Below are positions 23,482-35,068 of a DNA stretch of 64,000 nt, in pieces. The DNA is from Diphasiastrum complanatum (lineage: Eukaryota; Streptophyta; Lycopodiopsida; Lycopodiales; Lycopodiaceae). The notes under the pieces were generated by a model. That model was not told where the DNA came from. It saw nothing but the letters and a program-made list of their open reading frames with translations, and did not search any database. Location: contig CM055109.1 in NCBI GenBank assembly GCA_029204225.1, forward strand, positions 41,648,544 through 41,712,543. The letters run 5' to 3'. The translations under genes and the position numbers were made by a program. The stretch's first letter is position 1. The number at the start of each line of letters is the position of its first letter.

Positions 23482-24141
23482 TGTTGAATTTCACACGTGT
23501 GGATTGTCCACTACATGTACTTGTGATCTCCTAAGGTGTGTAGATGCACCAATATCAAGACTAGATTGAGATTCAAGATCTATCTTTGATCCTATGGCAA
23601 AAACACACTACTACATGCATTCAATCACTTCCAACTCTCACTCACACGTGTGGGAAGTATTCAAAAAATAATCTAAGTAAAAACAAGCTGCTCTCCTTGG
23701 GTAGAGAGAGAAAAAGCATCATGAGCTCTCGGGTAGAGAGAGAAAGCTAGAAATCCAATAACTCACAAAATTCACGAAATCACCAAATCAATTAGATCCA
23801 AAATGAGGAGTACAATGATACTAGTAGATCCACGAGCTACCACTATGCTTAACTATGATTGGACCATACTTTGTCACCTCTTGAACCTATTGGACCATTG
23901 ATCCATGCACCTCTTAATTCTATTGGACTATATTCAAGCACACCTCAATTTCCTATTGGACCTCACAAGGTTCCACCTCTAAATCCTATTGGACCTCTTG
24001 GAATTCATCAAACAAAAGCTTTGCACTTGTCTACACTCTAATTGGCACGTGTTTAGCCTCTTACTCTATTTTGGCTCAATAGTGGCATTACAAGTGGAAA
24101 TGCATAATTTGCCATCTATGCCAAATTTATTCCTATCAACA
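23482..24141 (-). repeat. Copia-3 5' LTR (~660 bp)
   Basis: On the plus strand the repeat begins TGTTGA and ends TCAACA, a perfect 6-bp terminal inverted repeat with the obligatory TG...CA. The inner boundary is fixed by the adjoining primer-binding site. Without the partner LTR the outer end rests on the terminal repeat alone, and no target duplication can be checked. Confidence 0.82.
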
Positions 24142-25696
24142 TCCTACACCTAGATGCTTGATGTAAAAAACATAAGACCCCTATATCTAACATAGATAAT
24201 CTTTTTCAATTCTTCACACTATCAATCTTCACCAAGTCTTGATAATGAATCATATCCCTATTTTGAAATCTATAGAAAGGTAGAGCTAGCAAAGACTTGA
24301 ATCAGATAATAATTTTTTTTTTAAAAAAGGTCTCTACACCGGGTCGCTTGGTGACAAAAGGCAAAATAAAAAGAAGAAAAAATAGACATAAAATAATCAA
24401 CATTATCAATTATTTCGAATTCCTAATAAAAGGATAGATGGCTGGTCTCAATGTTAGACATTTTTCTGATAGTAGATAGCAAGAATACTAAATAAAAAAC
24501 TTATAATTGATTCCGAGCGCGCGTGTTTTCGAATCTAGATGATGATAAATCTGTGTTTCAAATTGAAACTATGAGAGCAATAACGCTTTCAAACTTGATA
24601 GTTGAAGTATCAAGAGGTAAAAATTAATTGTACGGCATGGATGAACTAGATTAAGCCATGTGTCAGCCCACCAGCTTTCACATGTGCGAAAATTTCTCTA
24701 TATATTTTGGACACTGAGAGCTCATTTTTCCTAATGGAAAAAAACTTCATGCTTCAATATCGCTTTCAAACGCGCCTTTTGCACCCTATTGTTTTACCTA
24801 ATTCTCTTGTGCTCAAAATTGATACCAGCTAATATCGCTTCGTTTCCTCTTTTTTTTTTTTCTTGAGAATTCCTTTTGTGTTCGAAAGGGATATTTGGTA
24901 CTCGATATTGATTTCAAGTGCACAACTCGCTCGTCTTCCTACGACTCCCATCTTCTGCTCAACGATATTGTGCTTTTCTTTCATTTTTGTTATTTCTCAT
25001 TTTTTTGTTGATAATTATGGCCCATGTAAAGTCAACAGCCCGTTGTTGTATAGAAGTTTCGTACATAAGGCCGTCGTCATGGCCAGAAATAGGTCTGGCT
25101 AAAGGAGATTAGAAAATTACAAAAATCAACTGAATTGTTGATTTATAATCTCCATATTTTGACTTTCTCCTTCCAAATAGCTAGAAAAGGCTCTAGTTGG
25201 GTCCAAAATTTTGTATGGACCTGAAGAACAAAAGTGTTGAGATTTCGAACACCACTATTGAAGCTGGTCAAAAAAATTTGCTGCATAACATCATTCTCGA
25301 TTCTCTTCGAGACATTTTTGTTGTGAGCCCCTATTTATGACTACAGTGAGGACAATGGAGGTCAATTTTCAGGTGGTTGTATACTCTATCAAATGAGTCG
25401 TGTGGCCAAATTTTGTTTGATTCCCTTTGAAAATAAGTAAGTCTTTTTAGTTGAGCAATGTTTGTCTTTTAGTTTGATGCTTATATATTTTATTAACAAT
25501 ACACAGAGAATTTGATTCTTTGCTTCCTTTAGCCATCCAGCATATACCGACAACAACCACTTCAATTGGCAAAATACAAATAAAATCTATCATGGTAAAC
25601 GTTATTGCTAATTTAGATCCTTTTTTCTTAATTTAAGTTTTTTCATTTTTTCATGAAAAAAATATTTGTCATAATGTTAATAGTTTTCTTTCAATA
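24142..25696. other. Unassigned AT-rich DNA
   Basis: Homopolymer runs and short frames only (24863-25112 among them, with no domain). No gene was recognised. Confidence 0.4.
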
Positions 25697-25725
25697 CTAG
25701 TGAAGTGTGCCCGCCGAAGGCGGAC
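25697..25725 (-). other. Helitron 3' terminus: hairpin plus CTAG
   Basis: On the minus strand GTCCGCC-TTC-GGCGGGC forms a 7-bp stem with one G-T wobble (plus 25725-25709). It is followed by ACACTTCA and then CTAG at 25700-25697, with T next. Hairpin, short spacer, CTRR end and a following T are the defining 3' features of Helitrons. Confidence 0.72.
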
Positions 25726-25950
25726 ATATTTAGATGTGGCCAAAATTAGTTCGTCGATCCTTTGGAGAGTGGTGTTTTGGAGGGATTGTGGAGGGGGGGA
25801 TCATAGGGGTTAGTGGACTGTGGGGTGCGTCGGGAACGGAAGGAGGCCCGAATCGAACGCGAACTGAAGTCGAATGGCGGGCCAAAGTCCAATGTGGCCA
25901 TGGTTAGGTGCATGGCTACCATGAGATTATAGTACCGTAAAAAAGAGGGG

Positions 25951-25953
<3 letters not shown>

Positions 25954-26032
<79 letters not shown>
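25954..26032. repeat. (GA)n microsatellite with adjoining G-rich run
   Basis: A 79-bp GA run continues into a G-rich tract (26032-26053, one T). The Pro/Ser-Leu reading frames across it are by-products. Confidence 0.97.
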
Positions 26033-26037
<5 letters not shown>

Positions 26038-26188
26038 TGGGGGGGGGGGGGGGTGTGTTTGCATATACATGAAACTGTAGCAAATGCAATCGAGGGACAA
26101 AAAACCAAAATTGTTATATTCGGTAAGTTTTAGGATATCAGTTACAAAGCATTCGACACACAAATTCACGATACAAAGATTTAGTCTT

Positions 26189-26515
26189 TCAAGACCACGG
26201 TTGCCACTCATTTGATGTATCCGATAACACTAATTGTGAGTCAACCATACATTGTGACTTTATTTGTAGATCAACAAGTGTTACAATATTGACATTTCTA
26301 TACAAAACTCTAATATTATTGATCATCAAATCAACATCCAATAACAATCGATTTCTTCTAGGGATAAATTGTCCATCCATTTGTTGAAGATGAAGGAACT
26401 CCGTGAACCTCCTTAATAACCAAAAGATACTACATGTGTGCACCTCGTCTCCAAAACAGAATAGTTTTATCACATCTTGCACAAACCTCATGTGATCCAC
26501 CCAAATTCGTAACAT
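26189..26515 (-). other. Unidentified 108-codon frame in the Helitron 3' part
   Basis: An open frame with no recognised domain, lying downstream of the helicase stop within the presumed Helitron. It could be a decayed Helitron exon, captured host sequence or chance. I cannot choose between these. Confidence 0.25.
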
Positions 26516-26906
26516 CTACATTTTATGAAAAAACTTCATAAAAATTTGATGTGATCATTACAATAGAAACATACTTTACATCTCTTTACATCCTCTAAAC
26601 ACTTTCATCCACAACCTACTTTCAAATTAAGCCTGACATGTACCTCAGCGGAGTTTATAGGTTCGAACCATATACATGCATGTAATTGCTCCAAACCACG
26701 ATATGCACCCAAAACCACGATATCTTGAAAAACACCCAAAACCTGCAAACAACCACAAGTGTTTAAATAGCACAATTCCTCCACAATTATAGTGCTTACT
26801 CAATTTTCATTTCACTCTAAATTACGATTACTCAATATTCATTTCACTCTAAATTACGATGCTTAGTTGAAGATGGCATGCATTGTATCACATGTCACCC
26901 ACATTC

Positions 26907-27700
26907 TTATAACACTTTGGAGTACACAATATTGGGTGTGTATCTTGATACTTGGCAATTGGTAGCAAGTTCACCAACATCCTTCACCAATGCTCGTACG
27001 CAGGATGGCTTTCTTACGACACTGCAACGTATAGTTGCCCATGATTGAAAACTGGACGTGGCAAAAAGAGTCCAATCACTTCCATTGTCTGTCCTTGGGC
27101 CTTGTTGACGGTCATTGCAAAGGTAGCTCATATAGGAAATTAAAAACTTTCAAAATCAAAAGGCACATCAAAGCTTGTAGGAACCAACGGAATACGCGGG
27201 ATCAAAACTCTTTCACCCACATTCTTTCCACTGAAAATCTCTGCCTCAATTATTGGTCGTCCCAATCTACATACAATAAGCCTTGTGCCGTTACAAAGAC
27301 CTAGTTGATAAGCCAAAGAGCGCAACAACATTACTATTATGCCAACCTTCAAAATCAACACATGTGGTGGACAACCACTTGGTTGCAACGAGTTTCAGAA
27401 CTCAACAGGATAAATATTTGCATTTTGAGTATCCACCACACTGTCTACACTATGATATGTGTGAACATCACCCGAAAAAAGCTCTAAAACGCGATTGTTC
27501 ACCAAGTCCACATCATCATTTAATGCAGTCAATATTGCATGATTCTTCCAAAAATCAACCTCTCTATAATTCTCTAGAATATTTGGGAAGGTGAAGGATA
27601 TAAAATCATCCAAATTCTGTATACCAAGACACATATTTTCTGATAAACAAATACTTTTCAAATCATGATACGTACTCTACCATCTCCCTAACACATCACG
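26907..27700 (-). pseudogene. Helitron PIF1-like helicase, C-terminal domain
   Basis: Three adjacent minus frames give the helicase end in order. First is ICLSENM with N-D-D-V-D-L-V-N-N and YPVEF (27661-27395). Next is PPHVLILKVGIIVMLLR with LCNGTRLIV and LIPRIPLVP (27388-27140). Last is [12 protein letters not shown] with GQLYVAVS (about 27105-27005), corresponding to helicase motifs V-VI. The ending N-I-V-Y-x-x-V-L matches the usual Helitron C-terminus. Breaks between frames and a stop after VAVS show decay. Cellular PIF1 helicases are a less likely source because LCNGTRLIV and IPR-type segments are Helitron-typical. Confidence 0.85.
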
Positions 27701-27720
27701 TCGTAAGATAGGATTCAAAG

Positions 27721-28210
27721 ACATCCTTTGATCTAATTGCAATCGTCACCATCCATTATATATATTTGCGAGAACGTCGGAGATACTCCCACCCATTTAA
27801 TGGCATAATCTTCTTGAAACCCTAAATTTGTAAGCCCCTCCCTTTCATTTCATAGTCGAATTATCAATTTTGACACCAAGAGAAGCAAATGCCAGACAAT
27901 TGTTGAAACTTTGAATAAGCTTTCTGAAATTAAGTCCTTCCTCGCTCTCACATGTGTAAAGTTACCTTTGGTGGAGAGGATAGCAATGGAAGGTTTACCT
28001 TTCCTCTCATACAACAAGATGAACCATTCATTTCCGTTTTCCATTTTAAGGCTAAACAAGTTGAATACGTAAATCTCATCTCTCCAAAATCATGATACGT
28101 GGAAGTTTTCCTAGAGCGAGCAACTTTAAACATTCTACGCATTGCACTTCTTCCTCCTCTTTGAAGAGTAAGGTCAAGACTACAAGGATCTATGCTTCTT
28201 ACACCAATTT
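27721..28210. other. Unassigned stretch beside the Helitron
   Basis: Minus-strand frames of 69-90 codons exist (27850-28220) but show no recognised domain. They could be decayed upstream Helitron sequence. Confidence 0.3.
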
Positions 28211-28214
28211 CCAT

Positions 28215-29230
28215 TTCCATTGTCCTACTTTCTACATGAAATAGTGATCTGAGAACCTTATGCTTCGCTTGTCATCGACGAGCAAGTCTTCTCCTCTTTT
28301 TTGACCTTGATTCCACATCAGGCATTTTGTAGGAAGGATGGTATCAAATTTGCTCTAGTGTCACCGTTGTCGTTGTAGACTACACTCTTGTTTCTGATAT
28401 TCCAACATTGACCTTAGTTTCAATTGAAAGAGTTAATTGAAAAGTAGAAGATGTTTTTATGGGCGAGACTTCTTGAACCAAGTCTGCTACATTGCCCATT
28501 TCCATTGTCCTACTTTCTACATGAAATAGTGATCTGAGAACATTATGCTTCGCTTGTTGTTGGTGAGCAAGTTTTTCCCTCTTTTCCGACCTTGATTCCA
28601 CATCAGGCGTTTTGTAAGAAGGATGGTATCAAATTTGCTCTAGTGTCACCATTGTTGTTGTAGACTACACTTTTGTCTGATATTCCAACATTGACCTCAG
28701 AACCAATTGAAGGTGTTATTTGAAAAGTAGAAGATATTTCTACAGGCGAGACTTCTTAAACCAAGTCTGCTACATTTCTCATTTCCATTGTCCTACTTTC
28801 TACATAAAATAGTGATCTGAGAACCTTATGCTTCACTTGTCGTCAGTGAGCAAGTTTTCCCCTCTTTTTCGACCTTGATTCCACATCAGGCATTTTGTAA
28901 GAGGGATGGTATCGAATTTGCTCAGGTGTCACCATTGTTGTTGTAGACTACACTCTTGTCCGATATTCCAACATTGACCTCAGAACCAATTGAAGGTGTT
29001 ATTTGAAAAGTAGAAGATATTTCTATAGGCGAGACTTCTTAAACCAAGTCTGCTACATTTTCCATTTCCATTGTCCTACTTTCTACATGAAATAGTGATT
29101 TGAGAACCTTATGCTTCGTCGGCGTAAAAGTCTTCTCTTCTTTTCCGACCTTGATTCCACATCAGGTGTTGTATAAGAGAGGTTGCTTCATATCTGCTCC
29201 GGCGTAACACTTGTAGTGGTTGAACATATT
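28215..29230. repeat. Tandem array, ~284-bp units, about 3.5 copies
   Basis: The anchor TTCCATTGTCCTACTTTCTA recurs at 28215, 28500, 28783 and 29066, giving a period of 283-285 bp. Units are similar over their full length and the last one decays after about 29200; a weaker trace continues to ~29340. On the minus strand each unit carries a D-V-E-S-R-S-(E/K)-K-R peptide, so the repeat may derive from a coding segment, possibly of the neighbouring Helitron. Confidence 0.9.
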
Positions 29231-29690
29231 CTCATATCTAGCATATTGTCATTCATTATCCTTCTTTTGGCACTTCTTCGTCATGCAAGCCTCTTTATTA
29301 GCTCACATTTTGACTCCATTTCTAGCGTTCGATAAGAGAGATTTATATGCACTTCTTCTAAAGTAGCAAAATCTCTCTTTTGAAATGCATTCCTTGTGCA
29401 CTCAATACTGGTGCTATCATCCCTTGTTTGCTCATTCTCCCATACTAATAATACGTCTTTAATATTCTGGACTCTTATGCACGTCTTTCATTTGTGGTGG
29501 TTCCAAATTAATCACATTGTCGCTTGTTTCCGACATGTTCACGTACTGTAGGACATTGCAACACGTCAAACCAAATACCCAATTGAACATCTGTGTGTGG
29601 TCTATTTTTTATACTAGCCAATAAACCGCAATTATAGTCATTCACCATTCTAACACACCCAATCTTACTACCTGATGCAACTCGTCGGTC
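29231..29690. other. Unassigned DNA between arrays
   Basis: Contains a faint further trace of the 284-bp unit to about 29340. Nothing else was recognised. Confidence 0.4.
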
Positions 29691-30285
29691 CTACATAATC
29701 GGATGCAACTCGTCGGTTCAAGACATTGGATGCAACTCGGTTCTTAGACGTCAGATTTAGGACGTCGGATCTAGCTCGTCAGATGCACCGTCAAATCTAG
29801 ATCGTCGAATCTAGGTTGTCGGATGCATCGTTGGATCTAGCTCGTCGAATCTAGCTCGTTGGATCTTGCTCGTCTGATGCACCGTCAGATCTAGGTCGTC
29901 GAATGCATCGTCAGATCTAGCTCGTCGGATGCACCATTGGATGTAGGTCATCGGATGCACCATCAGATCTAGCTCGTCAGATGCACCGTCGGTTCTAGAC
30001 ATCGGATCTAGCTCGTCGGATGCACCGTCGGTTCTAGATGTCAGATCTAGCTCATCAGATATAGCTTGTCGGATCTAGGATGTCGGATGCACCATCAGGT
30101 CTAGGTTGTCGGATGCACCGTCAAATTTAGGTCATCGGATGCACCGTCGGATCTAGGTCATCGGATGCACCATTGGATCTAGCTCATCGAATGCACCGTT
30201 GGATCTAGCTCGTCGGATCTAGACATCGGATCTAGCTCATCGGATGCACCATCTGATCTAGACGCCGGATCCGTTAGTTCTAGAA
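29691..30285. repeat. Minisatellite of GGATGCACCGTC / GGATCTAGCTC words
   Basis: Two related 12-14 bp words, GATGCACCGTCG and GATCTAGCTCGTCG, alternate irregularly to make composite units of about 26 bp. The array covers roughly 600 bp and ends directly at the period-7 array. Variation in the fourth to sixth positions is high, indicating an old array. Confidence 0.92.
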
Positions 30286-31394
30286 GTGCCTTAGCTCTTA
30301 TCCCTTATCCCTTAGCCCTTAGTCCTTGGTCCTTAGCCCTTATACCTTGGTCCTTAGCCCTTGGTCCTTAGTCCTTAGCCCTTGGCCCTTAGCTCTTATT
30401 TCTTAGCCATTAGCCCTTGATCCTTGATCCTTGACCCTTGGCTCTTATCCCCTAGCCCTTAGCCCTCGGACCTTAACCCTTGGCCCTTAGCTCTTATCTC
30501 TTAGTCGTTAGCCCTTGGTCCTTAAACCTTGGCCCTTGGACACTAATTTTTAACTCTTAGTCCTTCGCTTTTAACCCTTGGCCCTCAACCGTCGGACCTT
30601 GGCCCTAGCCCTTCGCCCTTAGCCCTTAGACCTTGGCCCTTGGCCTTTGGCCCTTAACCTTTATCCCTTGGCCATTAGCTCTTAACTCTTGGTCCTTAAC
30701 TCTTGGCCCTTAGCTCTTATCCCTTAGCCCTTAGCCCTTGGCCCTTAACCCCTAGCTCTTGGCCCTTGGTCATTGGTCATTGGTCATTGGTCATTGGCCC
30801 TTAGCTCTTATCCCTTAGCCCTTAGCCCTTTGCCCTTGGTCCTTAGCCCTTAACTCTTGTCTCTTTGCTCTTAACCCCTTAGTTCTTGGTCCTTAGCCCT
30901 TAGCCCTTGGACCTTAACCCTTGGCCTTCGGATGCCCTTCGCTCTTAACGCTTGGTCCTTAACCCTTGGCACTTAGCCTTTAATCCTTGGACCTTGGACC
31001 TTGGCCCTTAACCCTTGGCTCTTGGCCCTTGGTCCTCGTTCCTTGGCCATTCGTCCTTCGTCATTGGCCTTTGGCCCTTCACACTTAGCTTTTAGCCATT
31101 GGTCCTTAACCCTTGGCCCTTAGCCCTTGGTCCTTGGCCCTTTTCCCTTAGCCCTTGTCCCTTAGCTTCTAACCTTTGGCCCTTGGACCTTAACCCTTGG
31201 CTCTTGGTTCTTAACTCTTAGCCCTTTGACCTTAACATTTGGACCTTAGCCCTTGGCCCTTGGCCTTTCATCCTTCGTCCTGTCCCTTGGCCTTTCACCA
31301 TTGGCCCTTAGTGCTTCACCCTTGGCACTTAGTGATTCGTCCTTGGCCCTTAACCCTTAGCGCTAAACCCTTGATTTTTGGTCCTTGGACCTTA

Positions 31395-32450
31395 ACTCTT
31401 AGCCCTTGGCCCTAAACCCTAAACCCTAAACACTAAACCCTAAGCCTTTAGCCCTAGCCCTACCCCTAAACCCTAGAACCTAAACCCTAAGCCCTTGGCC
31501 CTACACCCAAAACTCTAAACCCTAAGTCATAAACCCTAAATCCTAAATCCTAAATCCTAAAACCTTGATTTTTGGTCCTTGGACCTTAACTCTTAGCCCT
31601 TGGCCCTTAACACTTGGTTGTTAACCCTAATTTCTAAACCCAAAATCTTAAACCCTTAGCCCTAACCTTAGCCCTTAGCCCTAACCCTTAGCCCTTAACC
31701 ATAAACCCTAAGCACTAGATCCTAAACCCTAAGCCCTTAGCCCTAAACCCTAAACCCTAAATCCTAAACATTAAACAATAAACCCTAAGCCCTTAGCCCT
31801 AAATCCTAAACCCTAAACCCTTAACCATAAACAATAAACCCTAAACCTTTAGCCATAAACCCTAAATCCCTAGCCCTAAACCACTAGATCCTAAACCCTA
31901 AGCCCTCTACCCTAAACCCTAAATCCTAAATCCTAAATCCTAAACCGTAAATTCTAAACCCTTGAGCCTTGGTCCTTGGACCTTAACTTTTAGCCCTTGG
32001 CCCTCAACCCAAAACCCTAAAACCTAAATCATGATCTCTTAGTGCTAACCCTAAACTCTCAAACTTAATTCTAAACCCTAAATTCTTGGCCTTAAATCCT
32101 AAATCCTAAATTCTAAAGACTGAATCCTAAACCTTCAACCCTTAGCCCTAAACCGTAAACTCTAAATCTTAGATGCTAAACCCTAAGCCCTTAGCCCTAA
32201 ATTCTAAACTTTAAACTCTAAATCCCAAACCCTAAATTTCTTGCCCTAAATCCTAAACCCTAAGCCATTACCCCTACACCCTAAATCCTAAACTCTAAGT
32301 CATAAACCCTAAATCCTAAATCCTAAATCCTAAATCCTTAACCCTAAACTATTGGTCCTTGGTCCTTGGTTCTTAACTCAGCCTGTGGCCCTTGGCCCTT
32401 AACCCTAGTCCCTAAACTCTAACCCTTAAACCATAAACCTTAAGCCCTTG
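31395..32450. repeat. Interstitial telomere-type (CCCTAAA)n core
   Basis: Several perfect or near-perfect runs of CCCTAAA occur, for example at 31412-31440 and 31737-31765, mixed with CCCTTAG-type variants. The C-rich strand is the plus strand. It is an interstitial copy because both sides carry ordinary sequence. Confidence 0.9.
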
Positions 32451-33171
32451 ATCCTTGGTCCTTGGACCTTAACTCTTAGCCCTCGGTTCTTAACTCTTAG
32501 TCCTTGGCCCTAAACCCTTGGACCTTAACTCTTAGCCCTTCACTCTTAACCCTTGGTACTTAATTCTTGGTCTTCAGCCCTTTTGGTCCTTGGCCCTTAG
32601 CCCTTAGCTCTTGTCCCTTAGTCCTCAACCCTTGGCCCTTGGCCAGTAAAACTTAACTCGTGGCCCTTCGCTCTTAACCCTTGGTCCTTATCTCCTCTTT
32701 CTCTCTTGGCCCTTAGCCCTTAGCCCTTGGTCCTTAACCCTTGGCCCTTCATCTTGGCCCTTAACCCTTGGTCCTTAATCCTTGTCCTTTAATCCTTGGT
32801 CCTTAGCCTTTGATCCTTGGCCCTTGGCCCTTAGCTCTTATCCCTTAGCCCTTGGCCCTTGATCCTTAGCCTTTGATCCTTGGCTCTTGGCCCTTAGCTC
32901 TTATCCCTTAGCCCTTGGCCCTTGGTCCTTAACGCTTGGCCCTTGGCCCTTAGCTCTTATCCCTTAGCCCTTAGCCCTTAGCCCTTAGCCCTTAGCCCTT
33001 AGCCCTTAGCCCTTGGTCCTTAACCCTTGGCCCATGGACCTTAACTCTTAACCCTTCGCTCTTAGCCCTTACCCCTTGGCCCTTGGTTCATCTTCCTTGG
33101 CCCTTAACCCTTGGTCCTTAATCCTTGTCCTTTAATCTTTGGCCCTTAGCCCTTAGCCCTTAGCCATTTGG

Positions 33172-33490
33172 TGAACTTCCAGATCTTCGGCAACTGCGAT
33201 AACAAGTAATGTTCGAATTGACTGAAGTTTTACCACTGGACTGAAAGTTTTAGTGTAGTCAATCCCATAAGTTTGTTCATATCCTTTGACGACTAGTCGA
33301 GCTTTCCATTTGGCAGTCAAACCATTTGGCATTAGTTGCTTCTACTTGAAGTCATAAAATTTGTCTTCCAAGAAGATGACATCTCGACTGACAGTGATTC
33401 GACATCGTAGATTCGATAGGCTTAATGTGACGTTGAGTATCCGATGAAGATACTTCTGGAGCTAACAATATCGAGTTATAACTCTCAACC
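33172..33490 (-). pseudogene. Copia integrase-tail/RT fragment inside the 7-bp array
   Basis: On the minus strand the right part reads an integrase tail (F-I-G-Y-S-T, then AYRIYDVES). The left part reads an uninterrupted RT start (AKWKARLVVKGYEQ, GIDYTKTFSPVVKLQSIRT). The linker normally between these (well over 100 residues) is absent. The ends fall directly in period-7 sequence. No LTR is attached. Confidence 0.8.
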
Positions 33491-34138
33491 CTTGGTCGTT
33501 AACCCTTGGCTCTTGGCCATTGGTCCTTCGTCCTTGGCCTTTCACCGCTCGCCCTTAACCCTTGGCCCCTTGACCCTGAACCCTTGGTTCTTAACCCTTG
33601 GCTCTTAGCCCTTGGTCCCTACCCCTTAGCCCTTAGCCCTTAGCCCTTGTCCCTAAGCCCTTAACTCTTGGCCCTTGACCCTTTGCCTTTTGTCCTTGGC
33701 CCTTGGCCCTGAACCCTTGGTTCTTAACCCTTGGCTCTTAGCCCTTGTTTCTAAGCCCTTAACTCTTGACTCTTGGATCTTGGCCCTTAACCCTTGGCCC
33801 TTGGCCCTTAGCCTTTGGTCATTCATCCTTCGTCATTGGCCATTCGCCGTTCATCCTTAGCCCTTGGTCGTTAGTCTTTGTCCCTTAGCCCTTGTCTCTT
33901 AGCCTTTAACCCTTGGCCCTTGGACTTTAACCCTTGGCCCTTGGCCTTTGGCCCTAGACACTTGGCCTTTCACCATTGGCTCATAGCACTTGGCCCTTGG
34001 GCCTTAACCCTTGGCCTCTAACCCCTGGCTCTTGGCCCTTGGCTCTTAACTCTTAATTCTTGGCCCTCAGCCTTTGGTCCTCGGTCATTACCCTTAGCCC
34101 TTAGCCATTGCCCCTTGGCCATGAATCCTTCTCCCTTG

Positions 34139-35068
34139 TGTTGGAAAGAGGAAATGCAATAACGACAAGTCGAAGATTGTGGCGACCTATTGAGCGCAGC
34201 GGAATAAAGCCTTCTTTCCTAATGCATGACTACTCCTATAAATATTGAACAAAACATAATGACAGAAGTCTCGTTCAATCTTATAGTAACTAACTTTGAA
34301 ATCGTCAGTACTACAGTGATTACGTAGCCAAACAATAAAGTATTGAATTATCAGACAAAAGCAATATGAGATTTATCAGCCACAAAATAATCATAGAGAT
34401 GCATACATTTTGACATGATACTGAACGCAATAAAGGATAGATTGATTTAGCATAAAATAGATGATGATGAGCGCAAGACAATTGCGGGTAGAAACCGTGT
34501 ACTCTAAGTTATCTCTGAGTAACTGAAAAAATCTGTCTAATTGCACTTTCGCTGATAAGCAGTAACGCTAATAGCAAAACTCTAAAGAACTGAGCTAGAA
34601 TGCTCAAGAGTGTTCAAGCTTGAAAGCTTGAGAGAGCTGCTACAATACTCTATGAATACTTTGTAAGCATTAGAAATAATAGAAGTATGATTAGCTATTT
34701 ATACTAAGCAAAATGCGGCATGTCCAATAGGACAACTAATTAGGTCGTAGATCGCGATAGCCAGTTGGCCATAGTGAGTTGGCATCCATCCAGTTAGGAC
34801 TTCCCAGAAATTTATTTGCTAATCAGTTCGGGCAAGTCTTTAGCTTTAATTCAAGTGGAACAATCATACTGTCTTTCACCCGACAAGATTCGTTGGATGA
34901 CATTCGATAAAGATTGTCGACGATGTCTGATATGTCGGAGCCACCTGTTAGTGATTCCCGAGTATTTCTACAGACTATGTACAAACACGAAGAGAACTTT
35001 AGAACTGGATAATAAGTGGATGAAGATTAAAAGATCGATTAGTCGATAATCAGGAGAATAATCCAACA
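34139..35068 (-). repeat. 3' LTR of copia-4 (~930 bp)
   Basis: Plus-strand ends are TGTTGG and CCAACA, a perfect 6-bp inverted terminal repeat. The inner end abuts a polypurine tract (minus strand AAGGGAGAG). The outer end lies at the edge of the 7-bp array, which places the insertion in that array. It is homologous to segments at 38365-38775, 60110-61019 and 61203-61680. Confidence 0.85.

Larger units (their letters stand above)
18979..24141 (-). mobile_element. Copia-3: near-complete Ty1-copia, 3' LTR lost
   Basis: Read on the minus strand the order is 5' LTR (24141-23482), primer-binding site (23481-23469), leader, gag, protease, integrase, reverse transcriptase and RNase H. This is the Ty1-copia order, with integrase before RT. 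It is the best-preserved element in the window, but it has a protease-site deletion, an integrase catalytic substitution and breaks near 20700-20790 and 19560-19600. Its 3' end is replaced by an inverted gag of a relative, so no polypurine tract or 3' LTR remains. Confidence 0.88.
25697..27720 (-). mobile_element. Helitron, 3' part
   Basis: A rolling-circle transposon on the minus strand. Its PIF1-type helicase C-terminus (27661-26907) is followed 1.2 kb downstream by a structure typical of Helitron 3' ends: a hairpin, then CTAG with T as the next base. The 5' terminus (TC) and the Rep nuclease domain were not found. A GA microsatellite lies in the 3' non-coding part. Confidence 0.7.
30286..34138. 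repeat. Degenerate 7-bp telomere-like array
   Basis: About 3.8 kb of mostly 7-bp units dominated by GCCCTTA, GCCCTTG, GTCCTTG and GCTCTTA. In the middle (about 31400-32450) units change to the canonical plant telomere form CCCTAAA plus variants such as CCCTAAG and TCCTAAA, without losing period 7. A copia fragment interrupts it at 33172-33490, and a copia LTR starts at 34139. Reading frames through it are repeat artefacts. Confidence 0.93.

Noticed and set aside
28215-29230. CRISPR-like array
   Set aside because: Units of 284 bp repeat in full length without unique spacers, in plant nuclear DNA.
33675-33860. Leu/Pro-rich frame in the telomere-like array
   Set aside because: It is a translation of the 7-bp repeat and has no independent support.
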